A stretch of 64,000 bases of DNA, taken from assembly GCA_029204225.1 (NCBI GenBank), contig CM055097.1, positions 63,184,904 to 63,248,903 of the forward strand, given 5' to 3'. The notes beneath the pieces are model-generated. The model did no database searches. It had not been told where the DNA came from and worked only from the letters and a program-made list of their open reading frames with translations. Every line of letters begins with the position of its first letter. The first letter of the stretch is position 1. This DNA is from Diphasiastrum complanatum (taxonomy: Eukaryota; Streptophyta; Lycopodiopsida; Lycopodiales; Lycopodiaceae). Positions 45,490 through 57,514 of the stretch are shown here, one piece after another. Position numbers and translations under genes: made by a program.

Positions 45490-45500
45490 TGGTATCAGAG
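45490..45500 (+). other. tRNA-Met-type primer site after LTR C
   Basis: TGGTATCAGAG directly follows the LTR end CA. Confidence 0.8.
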
Positions 45501-46470
45501 TACTAAGTTTTACTCTCTGCATCTTTTGAAGCGGATTTAGAGCTTACATTTGTGAAGAATGGTAAAAAATATCTTCCTATATTCTTGACTTTGGGGGCTA
45601 TGCTCACCTTATTTCCTTTGTATATTTTATTGCACATAGAGGTATGTGAATTGAGCACATAACCTTCTTGGAATAGGTCGAGTTTGAGCTAGATAGATTC
45701 ATTTATGATGTCATGCAAAAGTTTAGATAACATGCGTAGTCATTCAAAGTGCATGCATGCAACATGCAATCAGTGCATGCAACATGCAAAGTAGTTTATA
45801 TGATCTACACATGTCTAGGTAATTTTGAGAGTTGACATGCAGTACATGCAATATCCATGCATGCAGTTTTGCATGTGGATCCTTGGTAGTTGGGTTGAAT
45901 AAGTAAAGTGGACTTTCCATGCAACTCCATGGTAGGAATTTGAGCCTCTTTGATGTAGGGAAACTTTGGCTTGTTTAGCCACATTGTGAATATTGAGATT
46001 TTGGTGATTTTGGCTCATCTTATCTCTAACCGAGTTTTTGTTGTTGATTTTCTCTCTCTACTCGAGAGCAGGCTGTTTTCTCCATAGTGAGCACTTAGAA
46101 TATTTTCTAATATCCATTTCTCATTAAGGAGTTAGTTTTTTCAGTCTGTTGTATGTCATTGTGCTCTTGCCTTGGATCTTTCAAGTAATCTGTTCATTGA
46201 TCATTCTTGTGCAATCACAACACCTCATGAAGATCCTGTAAGGTGTGTGGTGAAGTTCACATGTGCTAAAAACTTCACAACAATATCAAAACGATTGTTC
46301 TGATATAGAGTGGACACTTACTATAATTGTTTCCATTCATATAATCTACTATCTGCATACACTCATCCGGAACTTGCAAATGGATTCGCAATCACAGAAT
46401 GCTCTAATGGTAGACAAACTCGATGGTTCAAATTACCATTTATCTAAATCTTCTCACAACTGAATATTGT
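45501..46470 (+). pseudogene. Leader and Gag start of the family C copia element
   Basis: A long leader without ORFs leads to an ATG at 46380 with MDSQSQNALMVDKL, then DGSNYHLSK, the usual copia Gag opening (the W before K is Ser). After about 27 codons the frame stops and the similarity is lost. Near 45720-45800 the word TGCATG recurs many times. Confidence 0.6.
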
Positions 46471-46636
46471 TCCAGTAATCTAGATCGTGTATGTCGTGTT
46501 GAATGCTTATTTTATTCATGTTCAGACTGCACTAAAATACTCTTCCACAAAGCTAAATCTAAAATTAATCTAATTCGTGCATTTCATATGGAATCGATTG
46601 TATAGATCCAGTGGCTTCGAAGCTGTGATCAAGTAG

Positions 46637-46715
46637 GACAATCTATCGAAGTCAGTCCGAATCCGATAGATGTGGTTTCATGCACCGAGGATTCCTTCAC
46701 CAAATTTTCCCAACA
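46637..46715 (+). repeat. 3' tail of an LTR, family C
   Basis: About 80 bases match the last part of LTR C (CCGATAGATGTGGTTTCATG to CCCAACA). No primer site follows. It is a second, truncated copy. Confidence 0.75.
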
Positions 46716-47130
46716 ATGTCCTCAACAAAATAAGACAAATGCACAGACTACAAGATGTCCTACAATTTCTCTCATCTATAACATCTAGAAATATTCTTGA
46801 GTTTGAGAATTGGTTACCTCTTCTGCTACAAATGTTAGTTACAATATGTCAATCTATCACTTGACTCTAAAAAAGTGCTATCAACGGAATTCAAATTCAG
46901 AATTTGAGTAATAGTGATGCAATATAGCTTAAATTCTGTAAAAGGAATAGGGAAAATGAAGGACCAAGTTGCATTTAAGATGGATTTAGATATGCCAAAA
47001 ATTGAATGCCCTAGCTTCAGAGATATGCACTAGAATTGCCTACTTTGAGTGTCAATTTTGAGCTTCCCTTCAAACTTCCACAAACACAAAATGGATTACC
47101 TACAATAAGCTTGAAAGATCAGTAACCAAA
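46716..47130. other. Non-coding; probable leader of the minus-strand LTR E element
   Basis: No ORF of interest. Read leftward from the primer site at 47142 this would be the untranslated leader, but no gag start was recognised. Confidence 0.35.
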
Positions 47131-47142
47131 GCTTTGATACCA
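47131..47142 (-). other. Primer binding site, minus strand
   Basis: The reverse complement reads TGGTATCAAAGC, one base off the usual tRNA-Met site, two bases beyond the LTR E end. Confidence 0.65.
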
Positions 47143-47144
47143 CG

Positions 47145-47661
47145 TGAAAGTTTTATATACCAATTGTAATTGCCAAGATCATAATTGACCTCTAACAATG
47201 AAACTTTTTGATGCAAAGTAGCTAGGAGATAAACTACCAACTAATAGTGCACTAAGATTTATCTTCCAACATAATAATGAATTTACACAAGGTTGATAAT
47301 ATCCATGACAAAGAGTACACTTTCTGCATATAGATTTACTCAAGTATGAAAATAGAAATTGACACATTAGCTAGGGAGAGAAAATAGACAATATAGTCCA
47401 AATGTAGATCATCTAGTTCTCTTAGCCGAATCAAGAATATTAAAATAACAAATGAGGGTTGAACCCTATTTATAGTATTATGATGCTCAAATTTGGAATC
47501 TTCTAGATCGCTCTATAATAAGTAACCAAATATGATTGGAAGTATAAAACTCGGCTAATAGTTCCAAATGTGTGAGGGCCACACTTTGACTATGGATAAG
47601 TCTTTCAAGATTGAAGAGACTTACCAAATTTGGCTAAAGTTCATATCTACATATTTTCACA
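47145..47661 (-). repeat. LTR, family E (about 517 bp), minus strand
   Basis: Read leftward it starts TGTGAAAATATG at 47661 and ends AAACTTTCA at 47145, then the primer site. A TATA box (TATAAATA on the minus strand) is at 47467-47474. The start is inferred from TG and the length; no second copy is in the window. Confidence 0.5.
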
Positions 47662-48049
47662 TGCTATTAGGCATAAATGAATGTAAATTGATCAGAGGGA
47701 GTGTTAGAAATTAATGCTCAATGTACATTCATTTTAGTATGTACTAGACTAGTTAGCATAAAAAAAAATCAAAACTTGAGTGGTTATTTTGTTGAAGCCA
47801 TTTTCTACCATATTGTTACAATATGTTACGTTGCAAAAGTCAAGGGGTCAAAATGGTGTGCAAGTTTTAAGTTTATGTTGATTATGTTAAGAATGTAAAT
47901 GGCTTTAATAGAGGAAAAATGATGAGGTGATTCAGATATTTGCTTGGGGACTATTATAGTTTTAGCCATATTCAATATCCCAAGGGTAAGATTAAGTCTG
48001 AAGGAGAACATTTATCATTTAAGTTCCCTCACAAAATAATTACACATCA

Positions 48050-48369
48050 CCTTGTTTTTTTTTATTTTAAATTTTTTCAAAAATTAGAATTTTTCAAGTG
48101 GAAATTCTAAAAGCAGACGTTGAGAGCGTTCTTGTATATCAACTAGCTACTAGGCTTGGACATTTCAAAAAGTTTTCACTCATGTCTTATTTCATGTAGG
48201 GGGATCACCTTGGTTTTTTTTTTTTTTTTGAAATTTTCAAGAATTAGAATTTTTCTAGTGGAAATTCTAAAAGCAGACGTTGAGAGCATTCTCGTATATC
48301 AACTAGCTACTAGGCTTGGACATTTCAAAAAGTTGTCACCCATGTCTTATTTCACATGTGGGGATCACA
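48050..48369. repeat. Tandem duplication, 160-bp period
   Basis: Two copies run from a poly-T segment through GTGGAAATTCTAAAAGCAGA and AACTAGCTACTAGGCTTGGA to TGTCTTATTTCA, with about ten differences. The second copy has a longer T run. Confidence 0.85.
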
Positions 48370-49251
48370 TATTTGGGTGCCTGTCAATAAAACTTTTTGT
48401 TCTCATTAAAGTTATGGTTCAATTGTTACATCACTTTGTGTGGGTGATTTTTAACCACTTGGTGCTATGCCAATACCTTTTTTTCACCCCATTCCACAAC
48501 CAGACATGGACAACCAACATCCTCTATGCATGTTACATTTAAGACATATTTACGTACACCAAGATATACGAACATTGCTTTTGAACATGCCAAACATTGA
48601 ATTTGGGATTTCGAAGCATCTCTCTTAATATTCATGTTTTTGGATATTGTGCACCGAGATGTTGTTGTGCAAGGAGACATTGATTTTCTATTGTTTGGGA
48701 GAGTGATGACTATTCATAGATGTCACAATTAGTCTATTCAAACTCCCTTGATAAGTTCTCTCTCCTGAATCTTGATGGGATCCAAGTTCTTTGGTTTTAA
48801 CATGCTTTAAGTGGCTGATTTACAATGAATTCATAACATATTTGATTCAAAGTGCATATACTTATTGGGCCAATTTGTGGGATTGTGAATACTAATCAGT
48901 CCACAAGAAGTTTATGTAACAAAAACAGGATTGTGTTGACAAGACAAACTAGCCTCAAGTGGTGTTTACATGCTGAAACTTTGTTGATCAAGCAACTTAA
49001 AAGTACAATGGTAAGATCTTCTCCAAGGGAGGCTCCATGGAGCCTGGTGTGGCAATGAGCTCCACACCTTTTGATATTCAGCAAAACATTTCAAAATTAA
49101 TTTTAAGCTCTATCATCCACATGGGTTGCATAGATTGGTGCGTGGTGCTGCTCCAGGTCCCCTCACCTTTCAAATCAAAGAAGAAATTTGCTACAATGTA
49201 CGCTTGGAGGTCATCATTCGCTCTGTGCCTTTTAGTACCTTGTTTCAGAGG

Positions 49252-50010
49252 TCAGAGGTCCCTGTTGGCAGTGTTGTAGCACAGCACAGCACTGTGGAAA
49301 TCCTGAGTATAGTATAGTGTTTTTCTTCCACGCAAGGCAGCAGGCATAAATTCAATTGACAAGTACCTGAGGTAGCAGGTGCACTTATGTGATCCAGTCA
49401 CTTTACCTTTCTCACAACACAAGAATTGCATTCCAGGTTGATGGCTTGAGACGAGCCTAACTGAGCAAGGGGGATATATCATTTCAACGTAATGGCTGTA
49501 GCCTGTACAGAGTACAATGAGAAAAAGGTCGAGGCAGCATCTCGAGTTCTGCGAGTACTCTCGACTCCCCAAAGCACTAGTGGATTCCCCGAGGATCTTT
49601 GAAGTATGAGCCACGGGCCCGGCCGGCCTCGCTACAGCACCTGTCACCTGCAATCTGTGACTGTGAGTGGCGTGCACGGGCAGCGCGTTCGATGATGGGA
49701 TGGATCGACGGAACGGAGGATGTGCATTGTGCATTGTGCTTGGTGATGGATCATTGGCTTAGCAAATAGATTAGGTCAGGCCCCAGGCTGTGGATTAACA
49801 TGCAGTGAGGATCGATGGATGGATGACAGGATGGAGGCGGGACAACACTGAGGCAGATTGCAGCGGCCTAGCTTATCCCCGAGACCTAAGAGTTGCAATG
49901 TTATTTTTATAGCTGAAGGATGAAAGTGAAAGACATTACCTCTCGAAGTAAGGAATGACGCTAGGCTGTTGCTGGATGGGGAAAGGGCTTGCCTAGTCCA
50001 TCCATGCCAC
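49252..50010 (-). other. GC-richer island with a doubtful 160-codon ORF
   Basis: The base composition rises sharply around 49600-49700 (CCCGGCCGGCC). On the minus strand 49734-49252 is open for 160 codons with mixed composition (His/Ser/Cys-rich) and no motif I know. GC-rich DNA has fewer chance stops, so the ORF may be meaningless. The island could be a promoter or first exon of a host gene. The flanks 48370-49250 hold nothing recognisable. Confidence 0.2.
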
Positions 50011-53000
50011 ATGGTCTATGGACAAGAAGAAATTCAGGACAAGAAGAAATTCATGCCGGGTCACGGATCATAATTCTGGGAGCTTTCTTTGAGGAAATGC
50101 TGTAGGCATCTCGACTTCCCCTTTCTAAACGGCCATTCCTCACCTCATGAGTCATGTCATCTGAGTCAAGCTATGGACCATGGACTGCAATGCTTCAAGG
50201 TAGGCGGAATTTTAATTTTGATATCTTAGGTTATAGTTTTCCACTTTTCATGATCTTTTTCATTTTTTCTTTTTCTGACATCAATTCCTTATAAGATTTT
50301 AACGTGATCCGCCGCTGGATATAATATTTGCTGTACTACCTCTTCCATGTTCCATGCTTTAATCCATCATGTACAGATTCTATTTTTGATTTTCTTAGTA
50401 GTATTTATTTAATATAACATTCTGTTCTTGTTTGACTCATTGCCACAATGGCACAGACTACGATGAAGCTGTTAAAAAACCTTAGATATTGCACTCACCG
50501 AAACCCCTTTTGTGATCAAGGTTGCTGATTCCAAAGTACATTAGGCTCATTAAGGTCTAGACTCTGCTTAAGTGACGTGTGAACGCATTGTTGTTAAGGA
50601 TTTACAGACATCTTGTTTACAGAAAATCAGAATCATGACGTTTTCTTGATAAGCAGCATGATTAGAATATTAGATTTATGTTTATATCCTCGAGATTGCA
50701 CTTGCTAACTCAAATATACTTTCTAATGGAACCCGATCACACTGACAATCGATTTGCAACTTTTTTTAGTGGAGCAGCGTGGAAGGTCGAGTCATTTTAA
50801 TTTTTGAGGTGCTGTGGCCCCTCCTCTGCCGTCCGGCGTCATCTCTCGTTGTTAGTTGTTAGATTCTGCGTCACCTTTTCCATTCGGCAAAACTTAACAA
50901 TTAACCTCTAGAACCGCGCGAGATGTGTGAACTTGCTGTACAGATACCTATATTCCTAGAAACTTCCTGAACCCTAAGCCAAACATTCTGTGTTCTAACT
51001 TCTGACCATGCTACATGTTACATAACAACTTGCAACTTGCAAGCCTCAAGCCATGACTGTCCCCTGACCATGTCCATGTTTGTCAGGTTACAGGTACAAT
51101 ATCAAGGCAAGTCCGTTGTAATCTGTAACTTTGTTTCTTGAAAGTTGACATGATCATTGATCACTTAGACGCCAGCAACAAAAATTGTAGGCTATATAGT
51201 ATATAGGTATCTATTTACTATATACATCGAGATCGAGTGCAGCCTTTTTTACTTTCTGCGTGACAAGACCATTGGAGTCGTTCAGTTCATCCGTGTGACA
51301 GGAAAAAGCACTTCGACATGGCCCCCTCATCCCCGTCGGACGTCCCATCACCTCCAAGTGGAGGTGCCTGGCCCCGACCTCCGTACCTGCACATATGGCT
51401 TACCCTTTCAAAGCTTATCGCTACTGCACCTTCAACGTTTCAAAGCTAATTGCTCCTGCTATAACAATGCTGTATACCAAATGCCTAGCAGCTCCTTTAG
51501 GTTATAAAGTCAACATATGGGAATAAACATCTGTTAATCTGCGAATAAATCAGACTGATGCAAATTTATTAACTATACCTTCCTCAGAGTACCCCGAATC
51601 TACCGGTCTTCGTGAAAAGAATTCATAAAGAAGCTTTGTTTTAAAGATTATCAATCACAAATTTGACATTTTAAGTTGATCGAGTCAGTAATATCACGGT
51701 TTTGTTTATGATCCTGCAGTCTGCTCATATGCATATCGATTAACTTAAAATATTAAGATTTCTGGATCTACCTTTCTAGTGGGTTTGCCTTGAAAACAGC
51801 TTTTCCATCTCATTACAAGTCGTATTAGATGAATCGTGACAGCCAGCAATTGGAATTAGCATATCCTGGAAATACCTCTTGTTTTCAATAAACAAAGCTG
51901 TTTCACAATACCATATGATTTCTCCAAATATATAAAAGAAAACTTTGGTCCTTATCACTGGCAGTAATAATATCTTGGACCCTGACTATTTTCCTGTGGA
52001 CATAGGACTTTCAAGGTTTGACTAAGCAAAAATGATTTACAGGATAATCCTTTATGTTTTATGCCACAAATGAGACAATGAGTGGGAATACAACCCCACA
52101 AAAACAAACTAGAAATAATGGGATGAGTTTCTAATGAAATGATACAACTTATGGCATTGCTAAGACATATTACTACAAGGTGTGATATTTTTGGGAGGTT
52201 ATAGCATCAATTTCATACCCAACAATCAATTTAGAATCATACAAAACGTTGACAAGGCTCATGTTTCTCATGATTTTGTATACTACACTAGATTGCTGAC
52301 CTATTTTGATGACAATATTTCTATGATAATCACCTTTGTGATAGTTTCTTGCAAGGGTCTTAGGAGGCACAATAACTATTTGCAAGTGAAAAGAATAAGA
52401 TAAAATTTGAGTCAAGTTTAATCTTTAATAGAAACCAGTATTACATGACATACACAAAGTCTTCTCTAGACCCCTAACTCCCCTTTTTGTGGTTAGTGTC
52501 TTATTCAGGAATGGAATCATATAATATGTATTAACTAATTTGCTATGCCTCTGAAGGCTAGAGTAAGATAAATTTCACTTAATAATAAACAATGAGAAAA
52601 ATGGACTCAATACGTTTACCTTGGAGGTTTATACATTTTCTTTAGCAATAGTGATCACTAAATACTCTAGCTACTAAGGACAGTGTTAGAGATTCAATAA
52701 CAAGTAATAGCTAACCTAACCTCCAATACTATGTTAACAATGATCCTTTGAAGTTCCCGTTCCCATAAGTCATACGAACTTTGGGACAACAAAGCTCGTC
52801 TTTAGATTTCAAACAAGCAGCAAATGTAGATGTGCATTCAAGCATTGCAATCCACTAGCTTTTTAAAGTAAGAATCAATGCTTAGGCACCTAAAACAAAT
52901 TGTAGGCAATAACTTTCTTGCATATAGATCTACATAGAAAACACCTACATAGAATTGTTGGGAAGCACATACAAGGAGCAAACAATAAAAAATAGAACAA

Positions 53001-53884
53001 GTACTATAGAAAAAGATAGTGGTTTACATAAATTTGTCAAAAGTCAACAGTCAAATATGATTGTGACGACCATGGTGATACTCAAATCGATAACATAAAC
53101 GTGTGTAAAGACTAGAGCACAATTGAAACACATATTGCAATGGAGAGGAAATACAATATGTAGTAGGTACATGAAGTGAAGGAGAAAATGCTACAACAAT
53201 GACCACACTCTTTTAAGTTTTTTGCTTTGCATGCAAGTTATTTTTTGCTCCAAACAAATTGCTAAATTCAACTTGAGTACATGAATCATTTGCATCAAAC
53301 ATTAAAGTGGTAGTGACTCTCCGATTGACTAGAAGGCATAATTGGGGTCAGGACTTATTCATAATAGGTATCAATGGTCTAAGAGTCTAGGTTCTACTAG
53401 GATTGTAGTTCAATTGGTCTTTGCAAGTCAATGTATGCTATTGCATGCATGCCATGGACACCCAACAATTATGGGCCATGGGGGCTCAACATAATCTAAG
53501 CTAACTTAGTTGAAAATAATTTAATTATATGTAAGGTACAATGTCCAACTAGGCATTAGTCCCATAAAATATCCTACAATATAAATGTCAAAAATAGTCA
53601 AGTTTTTTAAACACTCAACACCATCATTCAACAACATTTATGCTAACACACCAACAAATTTTGGTGATATTCAAAATCTCCCAGAATTACATCACAACAC
53701 TATTGAATGAGACTTCTATGCCATAATTATCATTTTTATATGATTTCAATGTCATTATGAATGTGTGGTGTAGAACTAGCAATAAAAAGGCCAAGCTATA
53801 AGCAATATGTAACATTGCCCAAACATCGTTTTTTAACAATGCATACAAACATCAATTATTGACACTATGGAAATTGGCTTAGTC
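50011..53884. other. Long non-coding stretch
   Basis: No coding region, LTR, primer site or RNA gene could be supported. Short ORFs on both strands (for example around 52180-52410, open on both strands at once) look like chance in AT-rich sequence. Confidence 0.45.
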
Positions 53885-53912
53885 ATCTAGGGGCATATAT
53901 GTGCCCCTAGAT
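53885..53912. other. Perfect 11-bp hairpin
   Basis: ATCTAGGGGCA and TGCCCCTAGAT flank the six bases TATATG. A third copy of the arm (TTCTAGGGGCACATA) lies 20 bases downstream. Meaning unknown; it could be the remnant of a small inverted-repeat element. Confidence 0.55.
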
Positions 53913-54428
53913 GTCATTAAATTTCTAGGGGCACATACGTAACTCGAAACTTTGTGCCGTAATTTCTGAAAAAAATACTATAGAATTGTTATGATGGGAT
54001 ATGTTGGCATTGTTCAACAATAGTTTGTTGGGATAGAGATGGTCGAGTTGAGTGCTCACTCGCACTCGCACCTAATGAGATGTCTAGTACAATGAGAAAT
54101 TTTTTTATCCATTTTTAAAATCTTTCTATGACTTCTATGATCACTATAATTTTTATGGTTTTCTTGTAATGTGATTCATTGCAACTATCTTTAATTCTCC
54201 TTACACTAGAAGCTTACAAAAAAAGTGATTAGTTTTTTATGACTAGAGGAGCTCAATCTAAATCTTGGTCTCTTTCTCGGGAGGGTTTTGACATTCTGCA
54301 AATATATTTTTTGTTAGTTTTGTGAGGATTACTATTTTTCTTTGTAAAAGATAATGTGTCACTAGGTATCTTACAATGTCTTGTTTTAATGAGACTTTTT
54401 ACAATGATTTTAAATACTTTGCAAACAA

Positions 54429-54454
54429 CCCCCCCCCCCCCCCCCCCCTCCCCC
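54429..54454. repeat. Poly-C tract (C20 T C5)
   Basis: Twenty C, one T, five C. Any ORF across it (proline run) is not to be trusted. The stretch 54455-55549 after it has no recognisable gene; variants of GCATACCCGCCTAG recur three times at 54510-54720. Confidence 0.8.
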
Positions 54455-55549
54455 TGCGCCGATTTGATTTTTATAAATGCAAGTATAGTAATGATATTAG
54501 ATATATGACATACTCGCCTAGAAATCTAGAGGGGTATGCTAAAATATCGTGTACGGTAGTTATTATTTAAAATTTAAGTATAACACAAAATATATGGCAT
54601 AGTTGCCTAGTTGGCTAGGGGGTAAATGCTAAATTTTCTTTCTAGGATAAAAATAAATTCCAATTCTTAAAATGTGAACATAACAATGATTTAGAATACT
54701 TGGCATACCCGCCTAGAACACTTCAATAGATTTTCTACGACCCTAAATGTTCAATTCTAAATCTTGACTCCAATTTGAATATTCAAACTATGGATACAAA
54801 ATTGGCAAAGCATGGAACCTAGCCATATGCTACCTTTTCTAGTCTTGAGAATGTCGTAGAACATATTAACACAAACTTAAAATTGTTTTCTTTTTAATGA
54901 AAAAATGTCTTTCTATATGACAAATCTAGCATATAAAGAAAAATTTTGTATCTTAAAATGCTAGGATTTTGTCATATTTATGCTAGATCCATCACTTCAA
55001 TAGTTTTTTCATGTTTTGAGATTTTTCATTGTAACAAGCTATATATTCTTCCTAATTAGAGGGCATACCATACATTTTTACAAAGAAAACACATGATATC
55101 CATGATACACAATTCATACTTGTTTATGATTTATGGTATTTATAAAATAATCATGAAAGCATAGCTTCTCTCAAAAACTATTTTAGCAAACACTCTCCTT
55201 ACAAAAGTAGACTCTTGTAGCCTCTCTTTCTTACACATTTTTGTGAGGGGCCCACCTAGCCATCATTTCTCAACGTTAATGTTAGCCAACGAATCAAAAT
55301 CAATGATCTAGATCTCATCTACAAGTGTGCACCAATAAGAAGTGAGTTATGTGCATATGAAAATAGTAAGTAGCTTCTAGAAATCCTGTCCAAAATGTAG
55401 AGGAAGTGCCAAAATTTCGATGTTACCAATAGGCCTCCAATTTCGGCATTTGGCATAATATGGCATATGTTTCACCGTATATAAGCTTGTGTCGTAAAAC
55501 TGACTGTTATCTGATACCATGTCGTAAAATTGGATGTTATCAAGAATGA

Positions 55550-55561
55550 GCTCTGATGCCA
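55550..55561 (-). other. Primer site, minus strand, after LTR F
   Basis: The reverse complement reads TGGCATCAGAGC-like, directly after the LTR end CGACA. About 40 bases further (55511-55521) a second such site, TGGTATCAG after TTTTACGACA, repeats the LTR-end/primer junction. Confidence 0.65.
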
Positions 55562-56283
55562 TGTCGAAAATCGAGAGTATGAGTTGATATTGGATTAGTA
55601 GAGAACTGATAGAAATAGAACTTTGATTTCAGATTGTGATGACTGGCAGCAGAAGCTTGAGTGGGGACGGTTTAGGATCGTAAGCACGTCAGTTAGCAGT
55701 AAAATAATCAAGATGAATGATTCACACAAATACTCAATAGAACGATACAGTAATGAGACAAAAATTGCACTCTGATTAATATCAACAATGAGTACAATTG
55801 CTTGAAGTAATAACTTCAACGTGTTCATTGAGTGTAGTAACATTGGCAACAAGAATTTTTTTTATGACAAAATTGCTTAGTGATCAACTATCAACTAAGT
55901 GCATTTTCAGTTGATTCTATATTACAAATATCTACTTGCTGAATATTTGTCTATAAAATATCTTTTGGCATTAAATGCTATCTGCTATTTATTACAATCG
56001 TCTTATAACAATAAATGTATGTACAATAATAGGTGAACTGTCATAAAGACTTCTGACAATTTATTTGGATTGGTTTTTTCTTGATGGAAAAAAGTCGACA
56101 AAAGTCGATTTTGATGGAGTTAGAAAAATGTCAATGTTGAGCAAGTTGAGTATGTCGATGTCGAGTTTGAACATATGTATATATCTACATGAGAGAAGTC
56201 GAAGTCGATGAAGTTGGACTTCGATAGATTTTTCAGGATGCTCATTATTGAATGGATTTGAGTTTTAGCATCAAAATCCAACA
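55562..56283 (-). repeat. LTR, family F (722 bp), minus strand
   Basis: Read leftward it starts TGTTGGATTTTGATGC at 56283 after the purine tract AAGGGGGAA and ends GATTTTCGACA at 55562 before a primer site. TG...CA ends, purine tract and primer site together fix it. Like LTR C it has pol on one side and a primer site on the other. Confidence 0.8.
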
Positions 56284-56578
56284 TTCCCCCTTAATGTGGA
56301 TCTTGAAAATTTTTGATCTTCAGATGTAACATGTCATTAAATATGAAATGGTGCTCCTTTGATAGAGCCTTTGTGTAGTAATCTGCTGCCATAAGATCTG
56401 TCCTGTAGTAAACTAGTGACACTTCTTTGCTTTGCACTTTTTCTCTAATGTAGTGATACCTGATTTCGATATGTTTTCTTCGAGAATGAAATCTCGGATT
56501 TAGAGATAGTGCAAGGTTGATATCTGCAAGTAGGTGCCTTAGCCAAATTCTCTCCTTGGTAGCATTCGTGGCAGCTAT
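56284..56578 (-). pseudogene. Copia RNase H tail fused to gypsy integrase
   Basis: An open minus-strand frame reads IAATNATKERIWLRHLLADI, then NLALSLNPRF, RKHIEIRYHYIREKV and ADYYTKAL, and ends with a stop directly before the purine tract of LTR F. About 20-25 residues normally found between ADI and the LNP motif are missing, including the catalytic Asp of the CDN/EDN motif. The frame continues without a stop into gypsy integrase text at 56579 and above. Confidence 0.8.
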
Positions 56579-57421
56579 GAGGATTTGATATGGCCCATAG
56601 AATCTTGCTCTTGGTTTTCTTTAATACTGATTGGCGATAGGGCTGTAATCGTAAGTACACATAATCCCCTTCGTGGACTTCCCTAAATGATCGAAGTTTG
56701 TCCACGTAATATTTCATCATTTGTTGAGATTCTCGCATATGATCCTGATTCGCCTTAAAGATATTTTGCATGTTTCACAGTTCATCTGCTACTGCTGCCA
56801 CGGTTACGTCTGCTAACTCCATGTCAATTGGCGTTGTAGGTTCACATCCATACAATGCATAAAACGGTGTCATTCCAATCAACATGTGGGGTGTTGAGTT
56901 GTAACTGAATTCTGCCAAATGCAACCAATCAATCCATTTTATTTGTTGGTCTACCACAAAATGCCTCAAGTAACATTCCAACCATTATTTACCCTTCCGG
57001 TATGTCCATCAGTCTCTGGGTGAAATGCAGTGCTCAAACATAGTTTGGTCTTTAACTTTTCCATCATCTCCTTCCAAAATTATTTAGCAAATCTTGGATC
57101 TCTATCACACACTATTTCCTTCGGTAGTCCATGCAATTTAAAAATATTTTTAAGAAATAGTTGTGCCACCTGTGCTACACCATAAGTAGTCTTGTAGGGG
57201 ATGAAATGGGCATATTTCGTCAACCGGTCCACCACATCATAAATTCCATTGAGTCCTCCCAATGTTGTTGGAAGAGATGGGATGAAATCCATACTAATAC
57301 TTTTCCATCGTTGAGAAGGAACCGATAGTGGTTGTAACAACCCAGGTTTCTTCACACATTTTGATTTATGGATCTGGCAGGAGGTGCTTTCCCTAACCAA
57401 CTTGTAGATATCTTGCTTCAT
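56579..57421 (-). pseudogene. Gypsy integrase, broken
   Basis: 57421-57080 holds the end of the zinc-binding part (SCQIHKSKC) and the core with SMDFIPSLP and VCDRDPRF (first two catalytic Asp). After a stop near 57080 the frame shifts; [13 protein letters not shown] shows Gly where the catalytic Glu should be (codon 56996-56998, GAA to GGA). Then EFSYNSTPHMLIGMTPF and LRLQPYRQSVLKK follow in two frames, up to the fusion with copia. Confidence 0.85.
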
Positions 57422-57514
57422 TCCTTGCCATTTGATAAGGCTTTTAACTTTTTGATAGGTCTTTAGTATTCCCGAATGACCAGCACTAGGAGACGAATGT
57501 AGTTCATAAAAAAT

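Noticed and set aside
47690-47715. Purine tract plus LTR-like start (GAGGGAG-TGTTAGAAATTAATG) on the plus strand
   Set aside because: No pol coding lies upstream and no LTR end or primer site follows, so it could be chance next to LTR E.
49252-49734. 160-codon minus-strand ORF as a real gene
   Set aside because: It lies in a GC-rich island where stops are rare, has no recognised motif, and no sensible neighbour. It is kept only as a doubtful region.
52173-52415. ORFs open on both strands over the same 230 bases
   Set aside because: Low-complexity AT-rich sequence with no motif; simultaneous openness on both strands suggests chance.
54376-54570. ORF with a poly-proline run
   Set aside because: The prolines come from a C20 homopolymer whose length is uncertain.
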